A DNA stretch of 64,000 nucleotides from assembly GCA_034111045.1 (NCBI GenBank), contig JAWUYA010000044.1, forward strand, positions 1 to 64,000. The letters are read 5' to 3'. Position numbers and translations under genes: made by a program. Positions 45,210 to 54,535 of the stretch are shown piece after piece. The notes under the pieces were generated by a model, which did no database searches, was not told the DNA's origin, and saw only the letters and a program-made list of their open reading frames with translations. Within the stretch, counting starts at the first letter, position 1, and each line of letters starts with the position of its first letter. The stretch comes from JALJPB01 sp034111045. Its GTDB lineage: Bacteria; Pseudomonadota; Gammaproteobacteria; Enterobacterales; Alteromonadaceae.

Positions 45210-47098
45210 TAGCTATTACCTCCTATTAAAACCCCTGCTAAACACACCACACCTAAACCAAGTGCGGCTGCATACCATCGCAGTTTACCATTTTGCAGAG
45301 CAGATAAAGCATCATGCCAAAGAGTTATATACCAGGCATTGAGCATGATAATTTGATCAATAATATCTAGACGATTAACCTTTGCTAACCAACAATAAGG
45401 CCTAACAAGACACGAATAATAGAGGGTATCAAAACCTAGACCATTACGGCAAAATTTAACAAACGCGGTTTGGCTTTCAACAATAGGTTTACCGGTATTT
45501 CTTCGATATTGCTTAAAATAAAACCAAGAAAAGACGATGCCAATAAAAGGCGTGGTGATGGCAACGGGGTGAAGCCAACTAGGCTCTTTACTGTGTTCAA
45601 TTATACTAGTGTTAGCTATAAAAACTGAGGACAGATCAAGAGAAATCAGCCCCCCAAATAGAGATAATACCGCTAAGAATATCAAGGGTAACCTTAACCG
45701 ACTTAACTCATCACCAACACTATCATTTTTATGCATTTCTTCTCGATTTTGGCCAAGAAATGCTAGAAAAAACAAACGACAACTATAGATACTTGTAAGG
45801 AGGGCACCAATGATGGCACACCACCATAAACCAGCACCTGCGGTTGGCGACGACCAAAGTTCAGCAATAATGGCTTCTTTAGAGAAAAAACCTGAGGTTC
45901 CTGGTAGGGCTACTAAACAAATTAATCCGATAAAAAACAACCCTGTTTCAATGGGAAATCTTTTAGATAAACCGCCCATTTTAAACAAGTTTTGTTGATG
46001 ATGAAGTGCAAGTATAACTGAGCCTGCCGTTAAGAATAACAAGGCTTTGAAAAAAGCATGAGTCATTAAATGAAAAACCCCTGCTGACCAAGCGCCTGCA
46101 CCTAGAGCTAACATCATATAACCAATTTGACTCATGGTAGAGTATGCTAATACACGTTTAATATCAGTTTGTACTAAGGCTGCAACTCCTGCTAATAAAA
46201 GAGTGAAGGCACCAAGCCATGCCACATATTGCATTACCTCTGGAGCCAATAAAAACAGACCATTCATTCGTGCAATTAAATATACCCCCGCAGTAACCAT
46301 GGTGGCCGCATGTATCAATGCACTGACTGGCGTTGGTCCCGCCATCGCATCAGGCAACCATGTTTGTAATGGTAATTGTGCTGACTTACCGACCGCGCCA
46401 CCAAGTAATAATAAAGCAATCCAATACGCACTTTCATTGCCTACTTGCCAGCTATTTTGTGCCATTTGATTGACATCAACAATATTAAGAACGCCAAGGG
46501 CGCTGAACAACATAAATAAGCCTATCGCCATAGCAGTATCACCAATGCGAGTCACAATAAAGGCTTTCCTAGCAGCGAGTACATTGGCTTTTTCTTGATA
46601 CCAAAAACCAATCAATAAAAAGCTACAAAGGCCTACACCTTCCCATCCTAGATATAATAAAACTAAATTATCTGCTAGCACTAAAATCAGCATAGCGACG
46701 ATAAATAAATTCATATAAGCCATAAAGCGGCTAAAGTTTTCATCCGTTTTCATATAAGCTGCTGCATAAATATGAATTAATAAACCCACACCAGAAACCA
46801 CCATCATCATCACTGATGAAAGTGCATCAAGATAAAAACTCACATTAACTTGTGCATTCCCCACACTAAACCAAGACCATAAAGTTACGGTAATGATTTG
46901 AAAGTCTTGGTCCTGTAATTGATACACCATTACAGCACTACTTAAAGCACTTAATCCAATAGCACCAATACTTAAGAACGACGCTTGTGACCAAGACAGT
47001 CGTTTAGCGAAAGTAATTAACAGTAAAAAGCTTAATAAAGGATAAAAAGGTAATAACGCAAGAATTGGCGACTCAAAAAAGCTATAAGAATTGATCAT
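45209..47098 (-). CDS. nuoL: NADH-quinone oxidoreductase subunit L
   Basis: The 629-residue subunit carries the long lateral helix at its C-terminus that spans the membrane arm. Motifs include YLGWEGVGLCSFLLIGFWY (key Glu), GKSAQLPLQTWLPDAMAGPTPVSALIHAATMV (positions about 228-258) and LAYSTMSQIGYMML. It is 2 nt from nuoK. Confidence 0.97.
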   Translation of the reverse strand: MINSYSFFESPILALLPFYPLLSFLLLITFAKRLSWSQASFLSIGAIGLSALSSAVMVYQLQDQDFQIITVTLWSWFSVGNAQVNVSFYLDALSSVMMMVVSGVGLLIHIYAAAYMKTDENFSRFMAYMNLFIVAMLILVLADNLVLLYLGWEGVGLCSFLLIGFWYQEKANVLAARKAFIVTRIGDTAMAIGLFMLFSALGVLNIVDVNQMAQNSWQVGNESAYWIALLLLGGAVGKSAQLPLQTWLPDAMAGPTPVSALIHAATMVTAGVYLIARMNGLFLLAPEVMQYVAWLGAFTLLLAGVAALVQTDIKRVLAYSTMSQIGYMMLALGAGAWSAGVFHLMTHAFFKALLFLTAGSVILALHHQQNLFKMGGLSKRFPIETGLFFIGLICLVALPGTSGFFSKEAIIAELWSSPTAGAGLWWCAIIGALLTSIYSCRLFFLAFLGQNREEMHKNDSVGDELSRLRLPLIFLAVLSLFGGLISLDLSSVFIANTSIIEHSKEPSWLHPVAITTPFIGIVFSWFYFKQYRRNTGKPIVESQTAFVKFCRNGLGFDTLYYSCLVRPYCWLAKVNRLDIIDQIIMLNAWYITLWHDALSALQNGKLRWYAAALGLGVVCLAGVLIGGNS

Positions 47099-47100
47099 TA

Positions 47101-47409
47101 TTAGCCCCTCATCTTATTGAGTTTATCAATATTAAGTGACTGGAAGCGTTGGTGCATTTGAATCAACAATGCCAAACCAACAGCAACTTCTGCCGCGGCA
47201 AGCGTTAAAATAAGAATAAACATGACTTGACCATCCGCTTGTTGCCAAGCACTGCCGGCACCAATAAAAGCAACCCCAACAGAGTTAAGCATCACCTCAA
47301 GACTCATCAACATAAACAAGGTGTTTTTTCTAACAATCACCCCAATAAAACCAATAGAAAATAAAATACTGGCAAAAATCAGTACGTGCTCAAGAGGAAT
47401 AGCGGTCAT
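47101..47409 (-). CDS. nuoK: NADH-quinone oxidoreductase subunit K
   Basis: The 102-residue, three-helix subunit has the essential acidic residues in LMSLEVMLN (Glu) and LTLAAAEVAVGLAL (Glu). It overlaps nuoJ by 4 nt (ATGA). Confidence 0.96.
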   Translation of the reverse strand: MTAIPLEHVLIFASILFSIGFIGVIVRKNTLFMLMSLEVMLNSVGVAFIGAGSAWQQADGQVMFILILTLAAAEVAVGLALLIQMHQRFQSLNIDKLNKMRG

Positions 47410-47945
47410 AAATGCCCTCCATGTTCTTCTGGTTTAGCATAATGGTAGCCCGCTAATAAACCGGCAAGTAACAAGAAAGAAGCAATTTCAACCGCGAGCA
47501 GGTAAGGTCCATAAAGTAATATGCCTACTTGTTTTGCATCGACTACATCTATACTCAATTGTTTTTGCAATCCGGAATGGCTGATGATGTAAATAAGTTC
47601 AACAAGCAGCGCTGTCGCAAGCAATATGGGTCCAGTCCAAATACTTATCCCTCTCACTTGTGGGGCATTTAGGGTTTCATCTGTACCTAAGCCAAACATC
47701 ATTACAGCAAAGACAAACAGTACAACAATAGCCCCCGCATAAACGATCACTTCAAGGCCTGCAGCAAATGGGGCGCCCATCAAGTAAAAGCATACCGCTA
47801 CCGCAAGCAAAGAAACGACTAAATATAATAAAGCGTGCACGGTATTGTGAGTACTGATCACCTTAATGCTGGCAATAATTGCCATAACGGCTGCTAAATA
47901 GAAAAACAATTCAATGTTGATAACACTGCTCATTGAGCTGTTCAT
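47406..47945 (-). CDS. nuoJ: NADH-quinone oxidoreductase subunit J
   Basis: The 179-residue five-helix subunit includes the conserved third helix with GLEVIVYAGAIVVLFVFAVMM. It overlaps nuoI by 4 nt. Length is close to E. coli NuoJ (184). Confidence 0.95.
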   Translation of the reverse strand: MNSSMSSVINIELFFYLAAVMAIIASIKVISTHNTVHALLYLVVSLLAVAVCFYLMGAPFAAGLEVIVYAGAIVVLFVFAVMMFGLGTDETLNAPQVRGISIWTGPILLATALLVELIYIISHSGLQKQLSIDVVDAKQVGILLYGPYLLAVEIASFLLLAGLLAGYHYAKPEEHGGHL

Positions 47946-48481
47946 GGCATAAGCCCCTTAATATCAATAGGTGGTTTTTCTTGATCGCCCTCTCCTTTGC
48001 CTTTGCCAGCAACAGCAATACCTGATTGACGATAAAAATTATATTCAGGGTATTTACCTGTGCCATCAATGAGCAGGTGCTCTTTTTCATAAACTAAATT
48101 GTGCCGTTCATACTCAGCAAGCTCAACATCAGGGGTTAATTGAATAGCAAAAGTAGGACACGCTTCTTCACAAAAACCACATAAAATACAGCGAGAAAAG
48201 TTAATTCTAAAAAAATCAGCCCGTTTCCGTCCATCATCGTCAATGGTTTGTTGCAATGAAATGCAATCAACGGGACAGGCTACTGCACATAAATTACATG
48301 CGACACAGCGTTCTTCACCATCAGGGTCACGGGTTAAAACAATACGCCCTCTATATCTAGGGGCTAAATAAGGTTTTTGTTCTGGGTATTGAACGGTATC
48401 TGCTTTAGTAAAGGTATGCTTTAGCACTAAAAACATTGTCCGTAATTGGCTATAAGTACCACTTAATAAACTATTGAGCAT
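47942..48481 (-). CDS. nuoI: NADH-quinone oxidoreductase subunit I (2x 4Fe-4S)
   Basis: The 179-residue ferredoxin-like subunit has two cluster sites, CVACNLCAVACP and CILCGFCEEACP, for clusters N6a and N6b, which relay electrons toward N2. It has an N-terminal amphipathic helix at the membrane. Length equals E. coli NuoI (180). Confidence 0.97.
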   Translation of the reverse strand: MLNSLLSGTYSQLRTMFLVLKHTFTKADTVQYPEQKPYLAPRYRGRIVLTRDPDGEERCVACNLCAVACPVDCISLQQTIDDDGRKRADFFRINFSRCILCGFCEEACPTFAIQLTPDVELAEYERHNLVYEKEHLLIDGTGKYPEYNFYRQSGIAVAGKGKGEGDQEKPPIDIKGLMP

Positions 48482-48514
48482 GGTATTGCTCCCTATATTT
48501 ATATATTAGGTATT

Positions 48515-49510
48515 TCATATCAAACCTCCTAATCTTAACGTGGCAGTCACAACTAGGTTGACTAATGCCAGAGGTAACATCACCTTCCAACCAAAAGCTA
48601 ATAATTGATCGAAACGAGGACGCGGGAGCGATGTTCTTAATAAAATAAAAAACATCACAAAAGAAAAAACTTTAAGAATAAACCACACCAAAGGTGGTAA
48701 CCAAGTATCCAGAGGAGCGGGCATTAGCCAGCCACCAAAAAAAAGCACCACAGACATGGCGGAAATTAAGGTAACACTTAAATACTCACCTAAGAAAAAC
48801 AAGGCAAATTTTAGTCCTGAGTATTCAGTATGAAAGCCTGCTGTTAATTCAGTTTCAGCTTCAGGTAAATCAAAAGGTAGGCGATGACTCTCAGCAATGC
48901 CGGCAATTAAAAAGACGATAAAACCTAAAAATTGCGTTTGTATCAGCCAGCCATTCGTTTGAGCCAGTACTATTTCTCTCAGGTTAAAGCTTCCTGTTAA
49001 TAACACCACACCCATCATTGAAAGCCCCATAAACACTTCATAACTGACCATTTGAGCCGCAGCTCGCATACTACCTAAAAGTGCATATTTAGAGTTTGAT
49101 GCCCAACCTGCCAGAACTACGCTATAAACAGAGAGTGATGCCATGGCTAAAAAAAATAGTAATCCTATATTTAAGTTTGAAATGCCAATATCGGGAGCAA
49201 AAGGTATAACGGTAAAACTGAGCAGTACACAGGTTGCACCAATTAAAGGAGCAAGTATAAAAATAGCTTTTTCACTAAAAGGAGGAACCCAATCTTCTTT
49301 TCCTAGAATTTTTAATAAATCCGCTAATGACTGCAATATGCCCATGGGTCCAACACGATTAGGCCCTAATCTATCTTGCCAAATTCCGATCATACGTCGT
49401 TCAACCCAGACCAACATCGCGCCCATGGGAATGAGCAAGACTAAAATAATTATGATTTCAACGAACTTCCAAATAACATCAACCACTTGAGGAGTTAAAT
49501 CAAACATCAT
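48515..49510 (-). CDS. nuoH: NADH-quinone oxidoreductase subunit H
   Basis: The 331-residue membrane subunit forms much of the quinone chamber. Motifs are WVERRMIGIWQDRLGPNRVGP and LPFDLPEAETELTAGFHTEYSG, the acidic E-channel loop. Its start overlaps the nuoG stop by 11 nt. Confidence 0.97.
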   Translation of the reverse strand: MMFDLTPQVVDVIWKFVEIIIILVLLIPMGAMLVWVERRMIGIWQDRLGPNRVGPMGILQSLADLLKILGKEDWVPPFSEKAIFILAPLIGATCVLLSFTVIPFAPDIGISNLNIGLLFFLAMASLSVYSVVLAGWASNSKYALLGSMRAAAQMVSYEVFMGLSMMGVVLLTGSFNLREIVLAQTNGWLIQTQFLGFIVFLIAGIAESHRLPFDLPEAETELTAGFHTEYSGLKFALFFLGEYLSVTLISAMSVVLFFGGWLMPAPLDTWLPPLVWFILKVFSFVMFFILLRTSLPRPRFDQLLAFGWKVMLPLALVNLVVTATLRLGGLI

Positions 49511-52500
49511 CTAATCCTCCTGCGACTAAGCGAATGGGAATGCACTGATCGTTTATTTTTAACTGTTGAAGAACATTGACTTTATCGATTTTTGCTTGGT
49601 TAAGTCGCGCTAACTCTTTTTCTTGGTGTTGAGTAATTGATGCTTGACTGGGTAGAGTAACAATTAAATTTAAATTTGTTTGCCTTGCAGTTAATTCAAA
49701 AACTTGAGCAAATGCTAAACCTTTTGGCATATTTTCAACTAATGTAACAATCGCCAAAGTAGAAATAACATCATCAGCTAATTCAAAAGAAAGCGCTAGA
49801 TATTGGCCTTCTTGCCAACCTTGTTCATCAAGGTATTTTTCTGAAAGTGAAATAGTATTGGTTTGGTGTAATTGAGTAAATTCGGGAACCGTACGTGTTT
49901 GCCAATCACCATGATGCCAAGAGGTTTGGTTAACAAATATAAACGTATTACTCTGATTTTTCTTTTCATTAATAGTACCTTCACGCAGCTCTTCACTGGT
50001 GTTGATTTGATCTAAATCAGCGGGGCTAACTGACCATTTATCCATTAATGTCTCATTCGCATTAATCGACAATCTCAACTGCTCGGCCCCATTTAGTAAA
50101 GTACCACCAACTTCATTTTGATACTGATTAATGGACTGATTAGAGTTCCAACCAGGTGCCCAGGTAAATGGCATTTCATCAGTGGTAGAGGAACTATTAG
50201 CTAACCCTTCCATAGAAAAGTTAAAGTCATCAAATGTGCTTTGTGTTGTTTTACTTTCATGAACACTGATGTTTGCCATTTGTGCTGTTCGGCCACTAGC
50301 ACGGTGAGTTTGACGGGCAATACCTTTATTAGCTTCGCCATTTGATTGGTCAATATTTTGACTGTTAATTGGCCAATCCTCAAATTCATGATTTAAGTAG
50401 TCATTAAGCTCTTTTAACGAATGGTGATGTACATTTTCTTGATTAGTCTTATTAGGACTAAAAATACAATTAGCTAAAGAATCAAGCCAACGCCAACTGT
50501 CCTGTATAGGTAATACTGGCGGGTGTACTTGATAATACTGCTGAACAATACCCTGATAATTGACATAGTGACCATTACCTTCACTCACAGCAGCAACTGG
50601 CAAAACAATATCAGCCAATTCACTTATGCGGCTCTGGCTATGATCCAAAACGATCAGTGTTTTGGTATGCGCTCGAAGTGTTTTTGTCTGACTTTCAGTC
50701 AAACTACCCAGCTCTTGCTCTAGTAAAACAATGCCATCTATCTTGTTCTTAGTAGCGTTATTAACAAAACCCTTAGCTAAAGTTTCAAGGATATCATCAA
50801 TAGATAAAGTCTTTTTATCGATCATTGATAACAAGCCCGTACTATTACATTCCCTTGGCAAAACAGCTAAATTGACTTTGTTGGCATCTTGATTGTGCGC
50901 GCAGAAGGCCTCGCTATGTAAAGTGGTCATACACTGATTGATTTGTTCAAACAACTGAGCCGATTGTAAACTCCATCCCGTAACAATTAGTGGATTTTTC
51001 GCCGCTAACAAAGCCCTTACTAATGATTTCACAAAGACTAAATGCTCTTCCGCTAATAAACCATCATTAGTCAGATTAATACCTTTGCCGTTAATTGAAT
51101 GCATAAGCATTTCGTTAAAAACAGATAAGCAATGTAAAATAGTATCAGGAGATAAAATGAGACATTGCTTACTGACACCATCGAGCTTGGTTGTCATGCT
51201 ATTGATTGAAAATAATGGACTAAGTTGCTCCCCACCAATAGTTCGGACAGCGGCATCTTGCCATGATGGGATCCCCATAGCACTGGCAAGTTCGACACTT
51301 TTATTTCGTAGCGCTTGTCTGACCGACAGTGCCATTCGAGGTGATGTTTGTGTGATATCTTCACCAATAATGATCACTAAATCACTTTGCTCTATTTTAG
51401 CTAAACTAGGTGCTTGATAGTTTTGAATTAGCTTTTGATGCTGTGCTGCCAGCGCCATTTCCTTATTTGACAGCCCTGCAGAAAAGTGACTACTGCCAAC
51501 CAGCTGTTTTAAATAAAAGTTGGCTTCAAGTGACGCCCGCTCTGAGCCAATACCAATGAAGGTTTGACCACGAAAGTGCACTAATGACTTGGCTAAGTCT
51601 AAATTAGTGAGCTGTACCCCTTTAAATTCAATACCTTTTGTTTGCCGGATGCGTTTATCACTGTTGACAAAGCCAATACCAAATCGACCACGATCACACA
51701 AAAAATATCCATTGATGTCATGGTTAAAGCGATTAACAACTCGTCTAACACTACCGTATCGCTCACCAATACTGGTATTACAACCAATAGAGCAATGGGC
51801 GCAAATAGACGGTGCAGATTGCAAATCCCATTTTCGACTATAGTGTGCTGAAAATAATTTATTAGTAAAAACCCCGGTAGGACATACTTCGACCAAGTTA
51901 CCACTGAATTCACTCTCTAATTCGCCATCAGATTGACGGCCAAAATACACATGATTGGCCGAACCATATACTCCAAAATCATCACCTCCCGCATAATCTT
52001 TATAAAACCGCACGCAACGATAACAAGTAATACAGCGGTTCATTTCATGACCCACTAATTCACCCAAATACTGATTAGTAAAAGTACGTTTACTGCCCTG
52101 ATATTCTCGTATGGTATGCCCTGTCATCACAGTCATATCTTGTAAGTGACATTCCCCTCCTTCTGCGCATACTGGACAATCATGTGGATGGTTAGTCATC
52201 ATGGCACCAATGACTTGCTCTCTAAATTTTTCTGAACTTTTATCGTTTAACCCAATACGCATGCCTTCAGTTACTGGTGTCATACAAGACATCACCATAC
52301 GGCCACGGGTATCATCTTCATCTTGAAATTGTGTTACAGCGCATTGGCGACAAGCCCCCACTGAGCCCATGGATGGGTGCCAGCAAAAATAAGGTAAGTT
52401 TATTTTTTCTGATAGTACACCTGCAAGTAGGTTATTATCTGGGTTAACTTGGTGAGCTACATCATCAATATAAATGGTAACCTGCTTACTTTTTATCTTA

Positions 52501-52532
52501 ATATCGTCTTTATTGGCATTATTATCACTCAT
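49500..52532 (-). CDS. nuoG: NADH-quinone oxidoreductase subunit G
   Basis: The 1010-residue Fe-S subunit has a 2Fe-2S ferredoxin domain (PYFCWHPSMGSVGACRQCAV). Next come the His-ligated N5 site (HPHDCPVCAEGGECHL), N4 (CITCYRC and a later CPTG), the extra N7 site (CAHCSIGC) and a long molybdopterin-oxidoreductase-like part. The E. coli-type block ASGRTAQMANISVHE is present. It is about 100 residues longer than E. coli NuoG (908), mostly by spread-out additions in the C-terminal half. The ATG at 52532 follows GGGGAG; an earlier in-frame start overlaps nuoF. Confidence 0.95.
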   Translation of the reverse strand: MSDNNANKDDIKIKSKQVTIYIDDVAHQVNPDNNLLAGVLSEKINLPYFCWHPSMGSVGACRQCAVTQFQDEDDTRGRMVMSCMTPVTEGMRIGLNDKSSEKFREQVIGAMMTNHPHDCPVCAEGGECHLQDMTVMTGHTIREYQGSKRTFTNQYLGELVGHEMNRCITCYRCVRFYKDYAGGDDFGVYGSANHVYFGRQSDGELESEFSGNLVEVCPTGVFTNKLFSAHYSRKWDLQSAPSICAHCSIGCNTSIGERYGSVRRVVNRFNHDINGYFLCDRGRFGIGFVNSDKRIRQTKGIEFKGVQLTNLDLAKSLVHFRGQTFIGIGSERASLEANFYLKQLVGSSHFSAGLSNKEMALAAQHQKLIQNYQAPSLAKIEQSDLVIIIGEDITQTSPRMALSVRQALRNKSVELASAMGIPSWQDAAVRTIGGEQLSPLFSINSMTTKLDGVSKQCLILSPDTILHCLSVFNEMLMHSINGKGINLTNDGLLAEEHLVFVKSLVRALLAAKNPLIVTGWSLQSAQLFEQINQCMTTLHSEAFCAHNQDANKVNLAVLPRECNSTGLLSMIDKKTLSIDDILETLAKGFVNNATKNKIDGIVLLEQELGSLTESQTKTLRAHTKTLIVLDHSQSRISELADIVLPVAAVSEGNGHYVNYQGIVQQYYQVHPPVLPIQDSWRWLDSLANCIFSPNKTNQENVHHHSLKELNDYLNHEFEDWPINSQNIDQSNGEANKGIARQTHRASGRTAQMANISVHESKTTQSTFDDFNFSMEGLANSSSTTDEMPFTWAPGWNSNQSINQYQNEVGGTLLNGAEQLRLSINANETLMDKWSVSPADLDQINTSEELREGTINEKKNQSNTFIFVNQTSWHHGDWQTRTVPEFTQLHQTNTISLSEKYLDEQGWQEGQYLALSFELADDVISTLAIVTLVENMPKGLAFAQVFELTARQTNLNLIVTLPSQASITQHQEKELARLNQAKIDKVNVLQQLKINDQCIPIRLVAGGLDDV

Positions 52533-52533
52533 A

Positions 52534-53913
52534 TTAAAGCTCCCCTTGCTTAACAGCAGCGTTAGCATAACTAGCCGAATGGATTGAGCATGCTCGTGAA
52601 TGATGAGAGGAGTAAGGGCAACAGCCTTGGTCTATATGCTGTTCAAATTCATCATGAAAGTACCTTAACGCACTTTTTAAAGGCTCAACCGCACCGGGGG
52701 CAAGAGCACAATGTGTTTTTCCTAACCACATAAAATCACACAAATTGGCTAGAGTATCTAGGTCATCAACGCTACCTTGACCGATTTCAATCCGTGTTAA
52801 TACTTCAACAGCCCAAGGCGTGCCATCACGACATGGTGTACACCAACCACATGACTCTTGTGCAAAAAATCGTAATATATTAAGTACCATAGCCACCGGA
52901 CAGTTTTGATCATCAAGGACAATTAAACCGCCAGTGCCTAATCGACTCCCCGCTTTAGCGATAGAATCAAAATCCATTGGCGTATCCAAGTGTTCAGGAA
53001 GTAAAAAGTCGGTTGAAGCTCCACCTGGCAACAAACCTTTTAGCTTTAAACCATCTAACATGCCGCCAGCATGAGTATATAAAACTTCTCGAATAGTTGT
53101 CCCCATAGGTAATTCCCAAACACCTGCCGACTTGATTCTTCCGCAAGCAGCATAAAGTTTTGTTCCGGGGTCACTATTAGGTGATAACGCTTTAAACCAA
53201 TCAGCGCCATTTTTGACAATGTGAGGTAAATTACTCAAGGTTTCAACATTATTAACCACGGTAGGTTTACCAAACAAACCAATAAATTGTGGAAAAGGAG
53301 GTTTTGCTCTTGGGATTGCCCGCTTGCCTTCTAAGGCATTAATTAATGCGGTTTCTTCACCGCAAATATATCGTCCTGCACTGGTGTGAACATATAAATC
53401 AAGACCAAAACTGGTTCCTTGAATGTTTTGTCCTAACCAATTATTGCTATAAGCCTCGTCGATAGCCTGTTGTAATCTTTTTGCCGCAAGATGATATTCT
53501 CCACGAATAAATATATATGCACGATTTGCTTCAATGGTGTATGAAGCGATAATCATTGCTTCAATAAGTTGATGTGGAACTCCTTCTAATAAGTACCTAT
53601 CTTTAAAGGTACCTGGCTCCATTTCATCTGCATTACAGACAAGGTATTTAAATTCGGGAGCGTTGTCTTTTTTGCTGCCATCCTCATTAGTAAACATTGG
53701 CACACAGCTCCACTTCATACCGGTGGGAAACCCTGCTCCCCCTCGACCTTTTAAACCAGAGTCGCTTACCATATTAAGCACTTGCGATGGCGTTAAGTCT
53801 TTTAAGGCGATACTTGCCCCTTGATAGCCGTCATTATTAATATACTCTTCGATGGATAACGGTTTATTAAGGTTAATTAATTGAGTAAGAGGTTTGTGAT
53901 GTGTTGTCATCAT
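52534..53913 (-). CDS. nuoF: NADH-quinone oxidoreductase subunit F (NADH, FMN)
   Basis: The 459-residue entry subunit binds NADH and FMN (GRGGAGFPTGMKWS, NADEMEPGTFKDR) and cluster N3 (ESCGWCTPCRDG plus a later Cys in KTHCALAPGA). It overlaps nuoE by 4 nt, behind AGGAGGATAA. Confidence 0.97.
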   Translation of the reverse strand: MMTTHHKPLTQLINLNKPLSIEEYINNDGYQGASIALKDLTPSQVLNMVSDSGLKGRGGAGFPTGMKWSCVPMFTNEDGSKKDNAPEFKYLVCNADEMEPGTFKDRYLLEGVPHQLIEAMIIASYTIEANRAYIFIRGEYHLAAKRLQQAIDEAYSNNWLGQNIQGTSFGLDLYVHTSAGRYICGEETALINALEGKRAIPRAKPPFPQFIGLFGKPTVVNNVETLSNLPHIVKNGADWFKALSPNSDPGTKLYAACGRIKSAGVWELPMGTTIREVLYTHAGGMLDGLKLKGLLPGGASTDFLLPEHLDTPMDFDSIAKAGSRLGTGGLIVLDDQNCPVAMVLNILRFFAQESCGWCTPCRDGTPWAVEVLTRIEIGQGSVDDLDTLANLCDFMWLGKTHCALAPGAVEPLKSALRYFHDEFEQHIDQGCCPYSSHHSRACSIHSASYANAAVKQGEL

Positions 53914-54488
53914 TTATCCTCCTGCTCTAAAGTTCTATTTTTTGATTTCAGCGTCTTTTGGCTCAGTTCATTAAGGATGGCAATAGCTTTCTCTGGTGTT
54001 AACTGCTCGTAATGTTTATCTGCGATCATCATTACTGGTGCTTTGTCACAGCCACCTAAGCAAACATTTGACAACAAAGTAAACATTCCATCAGCGGTGG
54101 TTTGTCCATAATCGATAGCTAGATGAGACTTAATGGCTTCAAGTACCTTGGCATAGCCTAATAAATGACAACTGATACTGTCACAGATATGAATAACGTG
54201 ATGACCTACTGGTTGGCGATATATTAAATTATAAAAAGTAGCAACACCTTCAAGTTGTGCTGTTGATATTTTTAATAATTGAGAAATAGCTAATAAACTG
54301 TCATCACTGACCCAACTACGACCAGCTTGGACAATTTTTAGCGCCTCAATACCTGCCGCCTCTTTGGTTTCCATAATGCTAACTTCATGTTCAATTTCAC
54401 TTATTTCATCATCTGTTAAATATTGACGATAATCTAAGTTAACCGATTTAATGATTTGAACATTGTGTTCTTGTGTCACTTGAGTCAT
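53910..54488 (-). CDS. nuoE: NADH-quinone oxidoreductase subunit E (2Fe-2S)
   Basis: The 192-residue thioredoxin-like 2Fe-2S subunit has ligands in CDSISC and CLGGC (cluster N1a). It is about 25 residues longer than E. coli NuoE (166), with an extended N-terminus and a basic C-terminal tail. I chose the ATG at 54488, preceded by GGAGA; an ATG 8 codons earlier lacks a ribosome site. Confidence 0.95.
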   Translation of the reverse strand: MTQVTQEHNVQIIKSVNLDYRQYLTDDEISEIEHEVSIMETKEAAGIEALKIVQAGRSWVSDDSLLAISQLLKISTAQLEGVATFYNLIYRQPVGHHVIHICDSISCHLLGYAKVLEAIKSHLAIDYGQTTADGMFTLLSNVCLGGCDKAPVMMIADKHYEQLTPEKAIAILNELSQKTLKSKNRTLEQEDK

Positions 54489-54535
54489 ATGTTCTATTTC
54501 TCCAGAGCTCATTAATGTGCAATATTCTTATTTTC

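Noticed and set aside
47101..52532. Plus-strand open frames opposite nuoG, nuoH and nuoL
   Set aside because: Composition mirrors the coding strand and no family is recognisable; they are antisense shadows.
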